From assembly GCA_947455385.1 (NCBI GenBank), contig CANGNR010000031.1, positions 1 to 10,852 of the forward strand: DNA of 10,852 bases, in the 5' to 3' direction. Position 1 is the first letter of the stretch. Every line of letters starts with the position of its first letter. The stretch is from Microbacteriaceae bacterium (GTDB lineage Bacteria; Actinomycetota; Actinomycetes; Actinomycetales; Microbacteriaceae). Below, one piece after another: positions 1-5,609 of the stretch. Made by a program: the position numbers and the translations under genes. Under the pieces are notes generated by a model. It did not search any database, had not been told where the DNA came from, and saw only the letters and a program-made list of their open reading frames with translations.

Positions 1-352
1 CGTCTGGCGCACAGACCTTGATGTTCGACAGTCCAAGGCGTTTTGCGTTGGTCTCGGTTAGCTGACGCGAGCGGTCGTTCACGTCGATCGCCCAGACCGT
101 GGCCTTGGGGCTTCGAGCGGCAATTGCGAGAGCAATCGGCCCCCAACCGCAGCCGATATCTAGGATGTTGCCGCCCGCGGGAACCTCGTCGAGGTGCTCT
201 AGCAGCACCGCGGTTCCGGTGTCGAGGTGCTCTGGGCTGAAGACACCTCCGGCGGTAGTTACGCGCACTCGCTGCCCATCCAGGCTGATTTCTATTTCGC
301 GCGCTTTGAACTCGGTTGCGGGGGTCTCCGAAAAATAGTGCTCGGCAGACAT
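1..352 (-). CDS. RsmC-like class I SAM-dependent methyltransferase (3' end outside window)
   Basis: The reverse strand encodes 117 residues from an ATG at 350-352 and runs off the left edge without a stop. The protein begins MSAEHYFSETP, has GGVFSPEHLDTGT at residues 35-47, the SAM-binding motif I LDIGCGWGPI at 64-73, and an acidic motif AIDVN at 88-92 (D90 probably contacts the ribose of SAM). This arrangement matches the C-terminal methyltransferase domain of RsmC (16S rRNA G1207) and RlmG. Actinobacteria carry short one-domain members of about 200 residues, and the start here at motif distance 64 fits such a form. The catalytic NPPF-type motif would lie in the missing part, so the substrate (rRNA guanine or other) cannot be settled. 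No Shine-Dalgarno sequence is visible; a -10-like TACTCT ends 6 nt before the ATG, suggesting a leaderless transcript. It diverges from hflX. Confidence 0.88.
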   Translation of the reverse strand, partial: MSAEHYFSETPATEFKAREIEISLDGQRVRVTTAGGVFSPEHLDTGTAVLLEHLDEVPAGGNILDIGCGWGPIALAIAARSPKATVWAIDVNDRSRQLTETNAKRLGLSNIKVCAPD

Positions 353-358
353 AGCCAA

Positions 359-364
359 AGAGTA
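359..364 (-). promoter_or_regulatory. Candidate -10 for leaderless methyltransferase transcript
   Basis: Reading the minus strand, TACTCT (TANNNT type) is followed by TTGGCT and then the ATG at 352. A gap of 6 nt puts the expected transcription start on the first base of the start codon. No -35 consensus is seen, which is common in actinobacteria. The call rests on a short motif plus its exact spacing. Confidence 0.45.
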
Positions 365-380
365 TTACAGATTCGGCAAG

Positions 381-386
381 TATGGT
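381..386 (+). promoter_or_regulatory. Candidate -10 for leaderless hflX transcript
   Basis: TATGGT (TANNNT type) is followed by 7 nt and then the ATG at 394. If this is the -10, the upstream in-frame ATG at 382 lies inside the promoter and cannot be the start, and transcription would begin at or next to the A of ATG 394. There is no Shine-Dalgarno sequence before either ATG. No -35 is recognisable; the place where it would sit (about 358-363) overlaps the opposite-strand -10. Confidence 0.42.
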
Positions 387-393
387 TACCTTG

Positions 394-1914
394 ATGACTT
401 CGCCAGACCGCCCCGAAGGGGATGCCGAGCAGCCAATAGCGGCCACCCAGGACACCATCGATCGCATCCTGCGCCGTGGTGAGCGAGCAGCGGCGCTCGG
501 TGCGTCAGACACCCACCGACACCAAGACCACGACGGCGACCAGATGGAGCTCGAGGAGCGCCAGGCCCTCCGTCGCGTGGCGGGGCTCTCGACCGAACTC
601 GAAGACATCAGCGAGGTCGAATACCGTCAGGTCCGCCTCGAGCGCGTGCTCTTGATCGGCATCACGGGCGACAACTCGCTGCTCGAGTCAGAGAACTCTC
701 TCAGGGAACTAGCGGCACTCGCCGAGACCGCCGGAGCCGAGGTGCTCGACGGACTGTTGCAGCGACGTTCGACCCCAGACCCGGCCACATTCCTCGGCAA
801 GGGCAAGGCGCAGGAGCTGCGCGAACTGGTGGCCGAGACCGGCGCAGACACAGTTATTGCCGACACCGAGTTGGCCCCGAGCCAGCGCCGTGCGCTCGAA
901 GAGGTCATCAAGGTCAAGGTCATCGACCGCACCGCTGTGATTCTCGACATCTTTGCCCAGCACGCCAAGAGCCGCGAGGGCAAGGCGCAGGTCGAACTTG
1001 CCCAGCTCGAATACCTCCTGCCGCGACTGCGCGGTTGGGGTGAGTCGATGTCGCGTCAGGCCGGTGGCCAGGCGGCCGGTGGCGTTGGCATGGGTTCGCG
1101 CGGCCCAGGTGAGACCAAGATCGAGCTCGACCGCCGCCGAATCAACACCAGGATGGCGAAACTGCGCAAGCAGATTGCCGCCATGAAGCCCGCGCGCGAG
1201 ACCAACCGCATGAACCGCAAGCGCAACTCGGTGCCGAGCGTGGCCATCGCGGGTTACACGAACGCCGGCAAATCATCCCTGTTGAATCGTTTGACCAAGG
1301 CCGGAGTGCTGGTCGAAAACGCGCTGTTTGCGACACTCGACCCCACCGTGCGCAAGACCCTGACCCCCGATGGTCGCGAATACACTCTCGCCGACACAGT
1401 TGGCTTCGTGCGGAATCTGCCGCACCAGCTGGTCGAGGCGTTTCGGTCAACGCTCGAAGAAATCGCCGACTCCGACCTGATTCTGCACGTCGTCGATGCG
1501 AGCCACCCAGACCCAGCGGGCCAGATTGCCACCGTTCGCAAGGTAATTTCTGAGGTCGATGGCGCAGACATTCGCGAGCTAGTGGTGTTCAACAAGATTG
1601 ACCTCGCGAGCGAGACCCGTCGGCTCGAGCTGCGCGGCCTTGAGCCTCGCGCGGTCGAAGTCTCGTCGCGCTCTGGCGAGGGCATCGATGAGTTGCTAGC
1701 CCGAATCGCGAGCGAGTTGCCCGAGCCGGACGTCGATGTGCGGGTGCTGATTCCATACAACCACGGTGAGTTGGTTTCGAGGCTGCATCTCAACGGGCGC
1801 ATTATCGAGCTCGATTATCGCGAGGATGGCACGTTTGTGCACGCGATGGCCAAGCCCGACCTCGCCGCGGACCTAGCGCCGTACTCGACCAAGCGCTTGC
1901 CGACGCGCGATTAG
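394..1914 (+). CDS. hflX: GTPase HflX, ribosome-associated
   Basis: HflX is an Obg/TRAFAC-class GTPase that binds the 50S subunit, splits stalled or stressed 70S ribosomes and assists ribosome recycling. From ATG 394 the protein has 506 residues. An acidic, probably disordered N-terminus of about 55 residues precedes the HflX N-terminal domain, which includes LQRRSTPDPATFLGKGKA and LAPSQRRALE. The family linker GSRGPGETKIELDRRR follows at 234-249. The G domain shows G1 GYTNAGKSS (287-295), G2 FATLD (312-316), G3 DTVGF (334-338), G4 NKID (400-403) and G5-like SSRSGEG (424-430), so it should be active. An in-frame ATG at 382 would add four residues, but it lies inside a -10-like TATGGT and has no ribosome binding site, so I prefer 394. 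It is longer than the E. coli form (about 430 residues) mainly through the N-terminal tail, as usual in actinobacteria. It ends 14 bp from the convergent lexA stop, with no terminator hairpin between them. Confidence 0.96.
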   Translation: MTSPDRPEGDAEQPIAATQDTIDRILRRGERAAALGASDTHRHQDHDGDQMELEERQALRRVAGLSTELEDISEVEYRQVRLERVLLIGITGDNSLLESENSLRELAALAETAGAEVLDGLLQRRSTPDPATFLGKGKAQELRELVAETGADTVIADTELAPSQRRALEEVIKVKVIDRTAVILDIFAQHAKSREGKAQVELAQLEYLLPRLRGWGESMSRQAGGQAAGGVGMGSRGPGETKIELDRRRINTRMAKLRKQIAAMKPARETNRMNRKRNSVPSVAIAGYTNAGKSSLLNRLTKAGVLVENALFATLDPTVRKTLTPDGREYTLADTVGFVRNLPHQLVEAFRSTLEEIADSDLILHVVDASHPDPAGQIATVRKVISEVDGADIRELVVFNKIDLASETRRLELRGLEPRAVEVSSRSGEGIDELLARIASELPEPDVDVRVLIPYNHGELVSRLHLNGRIIELDYREDGTFVHAMAKPDLAADLAPYSTKRLPTRD

Positions 1915-1928
1915 GGTTTCGTCCTCGA

Positions 1929-2567
1929 CTAGACCGTTCTTAGAACAGCAACTACCTTGCCCATGATTACGGCGTGGTCACCGAGAATCGGCTCCATCGT
2001 CGAGTTTTGGGGGAGTAGCCAGGTGTGACCATCGCGCTGCTTGAAGGTCTTGACGGTGGCCTCGTCTTCGAGCAGGGCAGCGACGATGTCGCCGTTCTCT
2101 GCCGTCTGCTGCAGCTTGCAGACCACGAAGTCGCCGTCACAGATCGCGGCGTCAATCATCGAGTTTCCTTTGACCTTGAGCATGAACAGCTCTGGGTTCT
2201 TGCCGACTAGCGTCTTTGGCAGTGTGAAGTACTCTTCAATGTTTTGGTCTGCGGTGATCGGGGTTCCGGCGGCGATCGAGCCGACAAGGGGAATCCGAGT
2301 GATGTCTGCCGCACCGGCGAAGTCTGCGTTTTCGAAGCGCTCGCGTTCGCTCACAACGGTAATCGAGCGGCTGAGGTTCGAGTTGTTGGTCACGTAGCCG
2401 GCGCGCTCGAGCTCGCCAACTTGGTACTTGACGCTTGCCACCGAGGCGAGCCCAACTATGTCGCCCAGTTCGCGCAGAGTGGGCGAGTAGCCGTTCTCAT
2501 GCTGAAACTCGATGATCGCGTCGAGGATGCTCTGCTGGCGGGCGCTCAGTTCTGGCTTCTGGCTCAC
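1929..2567 (-). CDS. lexA: LexA, SOS-response repressor and self-cleaving protease
   Basis: LexA represses DNA-damage genes and cleaves itself when RecA filaments form. The 212-residue protein starts at a GTG (2565-2567), supported by GGAGG 6 nt upstream on the minus strand. An N-terminal winged helix-turn-helix (about 1-70; SPTLRELGDIVGL at 28-40) is followed by a linker and an S24 peptidase domain. The self-cleavage site is Ala100-Gly101 in VGSIAAGTPI. The catalytic Ser136 lies in VKGNSM and Lys173 in EATVKTF, so autoproteolysis should work. Two small oddities: the nucleophile motif reads GNSM rather than the usual GDSM, and the recognition helix reads SVASVKYQV where relatives have forms like STSSVAHQL. 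Its promoter region contains a palindrome over the -10 and shares a 245-bp divergent region with an SOS-box-controlled LysM gene. Confidence 0.97.
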   Translation of the reverse strand: MSQKPELSARQQSILDAIIEFQHENGYSPTLRELGDIVGLASVASVKYQVGELERAGYVTNNSNLSRSITVVSERERFENADFAGAADITRIPLVGSIAAGTPITADQNIEEYFTLPKTLVGKNPELFMLKVKGNSMIDAAICDGDFVVCKLQQTAENGDIVAALLEDEATVKTFKQRDGHTWLLPQNSTMEPILGDHAVIMGKVVAVLRTV

Positions 2568-2652
2568 GGTTCGCCTCCGGTGTTCTGTGCCGTCGATTTC
2601 TCGAACGACCTAATAAGTGTCGGAACCCCAGTGTTAGGTAATCACCAGGTGC

Positions 2653-2689
2653 TTATCGAAACTTTATTCGATAAACAACGCAGAATCAA
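2653..2689 (-). promoter_or_regulatory. lexA promoter with overlapping palindromic operator
   Basis: On the minus strand a -35 TTGATT (2684-2689) and a -10 TAAAGT (2661-2666) are separated by 17 bp. The -10 lies in the centre of a perfect inverted repeat, TTATCGAA (2653-2660) and TTCGATAA (2667-2674), with a 6-bp spacer. The inner CGAA...TTCG core has the spacing of a Gram-positive SOS box (CGAAC-N4-GTTCG) but departs from it at three central positions. It probably serves for LexA autoregulation; the mismatches suggest weaker binding than at the site at 2760-2773. The predicted leader to the GTG start is about 85-90 nt. Confidence 0.6.
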
Positions 2690-2719
2690 ACACATTTTCG
2701 AAGAATTTAGAAATTTTGC

Positions 2720-2750
2720 TTGACAAGGTGTCGGGTAGGGTTTCTAAACT
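2720..2750 (+). promoter_or_regulatory. Promoter of the LysM cell-division gene
   Basis: A perfect -35 TTGACA is at 2720-2725. The -10 can be read as TCTAAA at 2743-2748 (17-bp spacer) or TAAACT at 2745-2750 (19-bp spacer). Either puts transcription start near 2755-2758, directly at the edge of the SOS box, so LexA bound there would block initiation. This is the best consensus-like promoter in the window. Confidence 0.72.
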
Positions 2751-2759
2751 GGAATTATT

Positions 2760-2773
2760 CGAACAAGCGTTCG
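2760..2773. promoter_or_regulatory. SOS box (LexA operator)
   Basis: CGAACAAGCGTTCG matches the Gram-positive/actinobacterial LexA consensus CGAAC-RNRY-GTTCG at every defined position. The dyad extends to 7-bp arms (TTCGAAC at 2758-2764, GTTCGAA at 2769-2775). It overlaps or immediately follows the predicted transcription start of the LysM gene and lies about 94 bp upstream of the lexA -10. Confidence 0.9.
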
Positions 2774-2780
2774 AAAAAGA

Positions 2781-2790
2781 TTTTCGAAAA
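2781..2790. repeat. TTTTCGAAAA palindrome in LysM leader
   Basis: A perfect 10-bp palindrome lies 7 bp beyond the SOS box, in the predicted 5' leader of the LysM gene. A related TTTTCGAA occurs at 2695-2702. Both contain the TTCGAA that also forms each end of the extended SOS dyad. They may be accessory contacts for a DNA-binding protein or a by-product of local AT-richness; no function is shown. Confidence 0.35.
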
Positions 2791-2812
2791 GTAGCGAAAG
2801 GCAGAGGTCAAG

Positions 2813-3184
2813 ATGACCCAGTTCAATGCAACTAACGGATACCCACAGCAGGTGGCTTACGGAGCGCGAAAGGCAACCAGACCGGTTGCTCGCAGGCCGA
2901 TCACAGCTAGCAAGGGATTCAAGAAGGCTCGCGCGGTTGCGATCCTCGTGGCCCTCGTTTGGGGCGGTGCAAGCATCGTCTCCGGTCAGTCGGCAACCGC
3001 TAGCAATGATCACGTTGCTGCTCACTTCACCTACGTGAACGTGCAGTCTGGTGAGAGCCTCTGGAGCATCGCAGAGCGCGTTGCTCCGAACGAGAACCCA
3101 CAGGAGTGGATCGCCAAGGTGGTCACCCTCAACAACCTCACCGACGGCACCCTCGTGCCTGGTCAGCGTCTCGCACTTCCATAG
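2813..3184 (+). CDS. LysM-domain membrane protein, probable SOS-induced cell-division suppressor
   Basis: This 123-residue protein has a basic N-terminal cytoplasmic segment (about 1-40), one hydrophobic segment (about 41-57, AVAILVALVWGGASIV) and a C-terminal LysM domain (about 73-122). The LysM domain begins FTYVNVQSGESLWSIAERV and ends LVPGQRLALP, and should bind peptidoglycan outside the membrane. Single-pass LysM proteins divergent from lexA include Mycobacterium Rv2719c/ChiZ and, in other Gram-positives, YneA and the functional analogue DivS. These delay division during DNA damage. Here the consensus-like promoter with a perfect SOS box at its start site supports the same role by inference. 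The ATG at 2813 has GAGG 5 nt upstream. There is no terminator before hisC. The protein shows no catalytic domain beyond LysM, and its level of similarity to named members was not measured. Confidence 0.88.
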   Translation: MTQFNATNGYPQQVAYGARKATRPVARRPITASKGFKKARAVAILVALVWGGASIVSGQSATASNDHVAAHFTYVNVQSGESLWSIAERVAPNENPQEWIAKVVTLNNLTDGTLVPGQRLALP

Positions 3185-3195
3185 CCCGCGCAAAG

Positions 3196-3201
3196 TAGGC
3201 T
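3196..3201 (+). promoter_or_regulatory. Candidate -10 for leaderless hisC transcript
   Basis: TAGGCT is a typical actinobacterial -10. It lies 12 bp after the LysM stop codon and is followed by TAACGG (6 nt) and the GTG at 3208, so the transcript would start on the first base of the start codon. No Shine-Dalgarno sequence is present, which supports a leaderless reading. No clear -35 is visible. Confidence 0.6.
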
Positions 3202-3207
3202 TAACGG

Positions 3208-4290
3208 GTGTCAAATCTCGAAGACCTGCCAATCCGCGACTCGCTAAAGGGGCGCAAGCCATACGGCGCACCCCAGCTTCACGTTCATGTAGCACTTAAC
3301 GTCAACGAGAACACGCATCGCATTCCAGAGGCCGCCGCGCTCGACATCGTGGGCCGCCTCGCCGCTGCCGTTCTGAACATCAACCGCTACCCAGACAGGG
3401 AGTTCGTCGACCTTCGGGCGGCTCTTGCCGACTACCTCGGGCACGACCTGGCGGTCGAAAACGTCTGGGCAGCCAATGGTTCGAACGAAGTGCTGCAGCA
3501 AATCTTCATGGCATTCGGCGGAACGGGCCGCAGCGTATTGGGCTTCGACCCCACCTATTCCATGTATGCCCTTTTGGGCCAGGCAACAGACACCCGTTAC
3601 ATTTCGGCCGGCCGAGGTGATCGCTACGAGCTGACACCCGAAATCGTTCGAGCTGCGATTCTTGAGCACAAGCCAGACATAGTAATCCTCTGCTCGCCAA
3701 ACAACCCAACGGGAACCCCGCTGAGCCTCGAGTGCATCGAGGCAGCGTACGAGGCGACTGGGGGCATCCTGGTGGTTGACGAGGCCTACGCAGAGTTCGC
3801 ATCCTCTGGCGAGCCGAGCGCTATCACCCTGCTGCCCGGCCGTGAGCGTCTGATGGTTAGTCGCACCATGAGCAAGGCATTCGCCTTTGCCGGTGCCCGA
3901 CTGGGCTACCTAGCGGCAGACCCTGCGGTGGTAGACGCCCTCAGGCTCGTGCGTCTGCCTTACCACCTGAGTGCCTTCACCCAGGCCGCGGCTGAGGGCG
4001 CGTTGGCCCACGCGGATGAGATGCTGGCTACCGTCGAAGACATCAAGATGCAGCGAGACCGCATCGTCGATGCACTCGTCTCGTTTGGTTTGGATCCCTA
4101 CCGCACCGACACCAACTTCATCCTGTTTGGTGGACTCAAAGACTCGGCCGAGGCCTTTGAGGCGCTGCTGGCGAGGGGAGTACTCGTGCGCAACATGGGC
4201 ATTCCTGGCACCCTGCGTGTCTCGGCTGGTACCGTCGACGAGACGACCGCGTTTCTCACGGCCCTAGAGGCCTACCTCAACGAGGGCTAA
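3208..4290 (+). CDS. hisC: Histidinol-phosphate aminotransferase HisC
   Basis: HisC transfers an amino group from glutamate to imidazole-acetol phosphate, giving histidinol phosphate. The 360-residue protein is full length for class I/II (fold type I) aminotransferases. Visible features are NVNENTHRIP near the N-terminus for substrate binding, CSPNNPTGTPL at 162-172 with the PLP-contacting Asn, and VVDEAYAEF at 189-197 with Asp191 (pyridine nitrogen) and Tyr194. The Schiff-base Lys223 is in SRTMSKAFAFAGARLGYL, and an Arg in the C-terminal RVSAG motif should bind the carboxylate or phosphate. The GTG start is chosen because a -10 ends 6 nt before it. It is the first gene of the partial his cluster. 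An aromatic aminotransferase (PatA-like) would look similar, but the hisB-hisH-priA context argues for HisC. Confidence 0.95.
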   Translation: MSNLEDLPIRDSLKGRKPYGAPQLHVHVALNVNENTHRIPEAAALDIVGRLAAAVLNINRYPDREFVDLRAALADYLGHDLAVENVWAANGSNEVLQQIFMAFGGTGRSVLGFDPTYSMYALLGQATDTRYISAGRGDRYELTPEIVRAAILEHKPDIVILCSPNNPTGTPLSLECIEAAYEATGGILVVDEAYAEFASSGEPSAITLLPGRERLMVSRTMSKAFAFAGARLGYLAADPAVVDALRLVRLPYHLSAFTQAAAEGALAHADEMLATVEDIKMQRDRIVDALVSFGLDPYRTDTNFILFGGLKDSAEAFEALLARGVLVRNMGIPGTLRVSAGTVDETTAFLTALEAYLNEG

Positions 4291-4293
4291 ACT
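4288..4293 (+). promoter_or_regulatory. Possible internal promoter -10 before hisB
   Basis: TAAACT overlaps the hisC stop codon and would start transcription near 4300, giving a leader of about 34 nt that includes the hisB ribosome binding site. No -35 element is convincing, so this is a weak call. Confidence 0.25.
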
Positions 4294-4320
4294 TTAAGTA
4301 ATCCCAATGTCGCTTTTGGC

Positions 4321-4326
4321 GAAAGG
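4321..4326 (+). promoter_or_regulatory. Ribosome binding site deciding the hisB start
   Basis: GAAAGG ends 7 nt before the ATG at 4334. An in-frame ATG at 4307 has no such site, so 4334 is the likely start, giving a product of normal HisB length. Confidence 0.7.
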
Positions 4327-4333
4327 CAATTCC

Positions 4334-4933
4334 ATGAGTCGTACCGCTGCGCTGCAACGATCGACCTCCGAGTCGAGCATCGAGCTTTCGATCAACCTCG
4401 ACGGCACCGGTGCGTCTGAGATCTCAACCTCGGTTCCTTTCTTCGACCACCTTTTGACAGCCTTTTCGAAGCACTCGCTGATTGACCTCAAGGTCAAGGC
4501 CACCGGCGACACCCACATTGACGTGCACCACACCGTCGAAGACACAGCAATCGTTCTTGGCCAGGCAATCAAGCAGGCACTCGGCGACAAGACGGGCATC
4601 GGTCGCTACGGCGACGCCACCGTTCCGCTAGACGACGCTCTCGTTCGCGCGGTTGTCGACGTCTCCGGCCGCCCGTACCTCGTGCACACCGGCGAACCAG
4701 CAGGCTTCGAGTTCCACCTGATCGGTGGCCACTTCACCGGATCCATGGTGCGTCACGTGTTCGAAGCGATTTCGCTCAACGCGGGCATCACCGTACACAT
4801 CACCGTGCTCGACGGTCGCGACCCGCACCACATCGCCGAGACCGAGTTCAAGGCCTTCGCCCGCGCTCTTCGCAAGGCGGTAGAGCCTGACGCGCGCGTC
4901 AAGGGCGTTCCCTCGACGAAGGGCGCTCTGTGA
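4334..4933 (+). CDS. hisB: Imidazoleglycerol-phosphate dehydratase HisB (monofunctional)
   Basis: HisB removes water from imidazoleglycerol phosphate to give imidazole-acetol phosphate, the HisC substrate. The 199-residue protein has the duplicated His-rich manganese motifs HHTVED (65-70) and HHIAE (166-170 region), the FDHLL motif (37-41), the GRYGDA segment and the C-terminal PSTKGAL typical of the family. No histidinol-phosphatase domain is fused to it, unlike the E. coli protein. A longer form from ATG 4307 would add nine unconserved residues and lacks a ribosome binding site. Its last codon overlaps the start of hisH (GTGA), pointing to translational coupling. Confidence 0.96.
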   Translation: MSRTAALQRSTSESSIELSINLDGTGASEISTSVPFFDHLLTAFSKHSLIDLKVKATGDTHIDVHHTVEDTAIVLGQAIKQALGDKTGIGRYGDATVPLDDALVRAVVDVSGRPYLVHTGEPAGFEFHLIGGHFTGSMVRHVFEAISLNAGITVHITVLDGRDPHHIAETEFKAFARALRKAVEPDARVKGVPSTKGAL

Positions 4934-5562
4934 CCAAACCCCGCGTCGTCGTACTCGATTACGGCAGCGGCAATGTTCACTCTGTAGCAAAGGCCCTTCA
5001 GGTTGCTGGGGCAGAGGTTCAACTAACCGCGGATCGCTCTGCTGCGCTCGCAGCAGACGGTCTCGTAGTGCCCGGGGTTGGTGCCTTTGCCGCGGTGATG
5101 GAGCAGCTCAAGGCTGTGCGAGGCGGTGACCTGATCGACCAGCGCCTAACCGCAAGCCGCCCAGTCCTAGGCATCTGCGTCGGACTCCAGGTGATGTTTG
5201 CCAACGGCGTCGAACACGGCATCGAGACCGAGGGGCTGGGCCAGTGGCCCGGCACCGTCGGCCTGCTGCAGGCGCCGGTTCTGCCACACATCGGCTGGAA
5301 CAAGGTTGAGGCAGCATCCGGGTCGAAGCTTTTTGAGGGCATCGAAGACCAGCGGTTCTATTTCGTGCACTCCTACGGTGTGACCAACTGGGAGCTCGAC
5401 GTTCAGCCTCCGTTTATTGCGCCGCAGGTGACCTGGGCCGAGTACGGCCAAAAGTTTGTCGCTGCCGTCGAAAACGGACCGCTCACGGCGACCCAGTTTC
5501 ATCCCGAGAAATCTGGCCAGGCTGGCATCCAGCTGCTTACCAACTGGATCGGCAGCCTCTAG
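4930..5562 (+). CDS. hisH: Imidazole glycerol phosphate synthase glutaminase subunit HisH
   Basis: HisH is the class I glutamine amidotransferase subunit that supplies ammonia to HisF for imidazoleglycerol phosphate and AICAR formation. All parts of the active site are visible in the 210 residues: DYGSGN (10-15), PGVGAF (48-53), the nucleophile Cys83 in LGICVGLQ, and His191/Glu193 in FHPEKSG. GICVG replaces the more common GICLG, which is conservative. The GTG start overlaps the hisB stop by 4 nt, and AAGGG lies 6 nt upstream. The partner gene hisF is not in this window, which is notable because HisH is inactive without it. Confidence 0.96.
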   Translation: MTKPRVVVLDYGSGNVHSVAKALQVAGAEVQLTADRSAALAADGLVVPGVGAFAAVMEQLKAVRGGDLIDQRLTASRPVLGICVGLQVMFANGVEHGIETEGLGQWPGTVGLLQAPVLPHIGWNKVEAASGSKLFEGIEDQRFYFVHSYGVTNWELDVQPPFIAPQVTWAEYGQKFVAAVENGPLTATQFHPEKSGQAGIQLLTNWIGSL

Positions 5563-5570
5563 CAAGAACC

Positions 5571-5590
5571 GGTCGCCGTCAGCGGCGGCC
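5571..5590 (+). other. Intercistronic hairpin between hisH and priA
   Basis: Arms GGTCGCCG and CGGCGGCC pair over 8 bp (one G-U) around a TCAG tetraloop, 8 nt after the hisH stop and 19 nt before the priA start. No T-run follows, so it is not a standard intrinsic terminator. It could stabilise the upstream mRNA or adjust the ratio of products; GC-rich chance pairing is possible. Confidence 0.4.
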
Positions 5591-5609
5591 CGAACCAAGA
5601 AAGAACCAC

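Noticed and set aside
1254..1802. 182-residue open frame antisense to hflX
   Set aside because: Ser/Arg/Thr-rich composition typical of the complement of GC-rich codons; no ribosome binding site or known motif, and it lies wholly within the strong hflX gene.
2244..2723. 159-residue plus-strand frame over lexA and its upstream region
   Set aside because: Opposite to lexA, covers its promoter, and resembles no protein; a shadow frame.
3185..3207. His leader peptide or attenuator before hisC
   Set aside because: Only 23 bp separate the LysM stop from the GTG, with no run of His codons and no hairpin.
2744..3295. 183-residue minus-strand frame over the LysM gene and the hisC start
   Set aside because: It spans a gene with clear promoter, domains and ribosome binding site on the other strand; no motif recognised.
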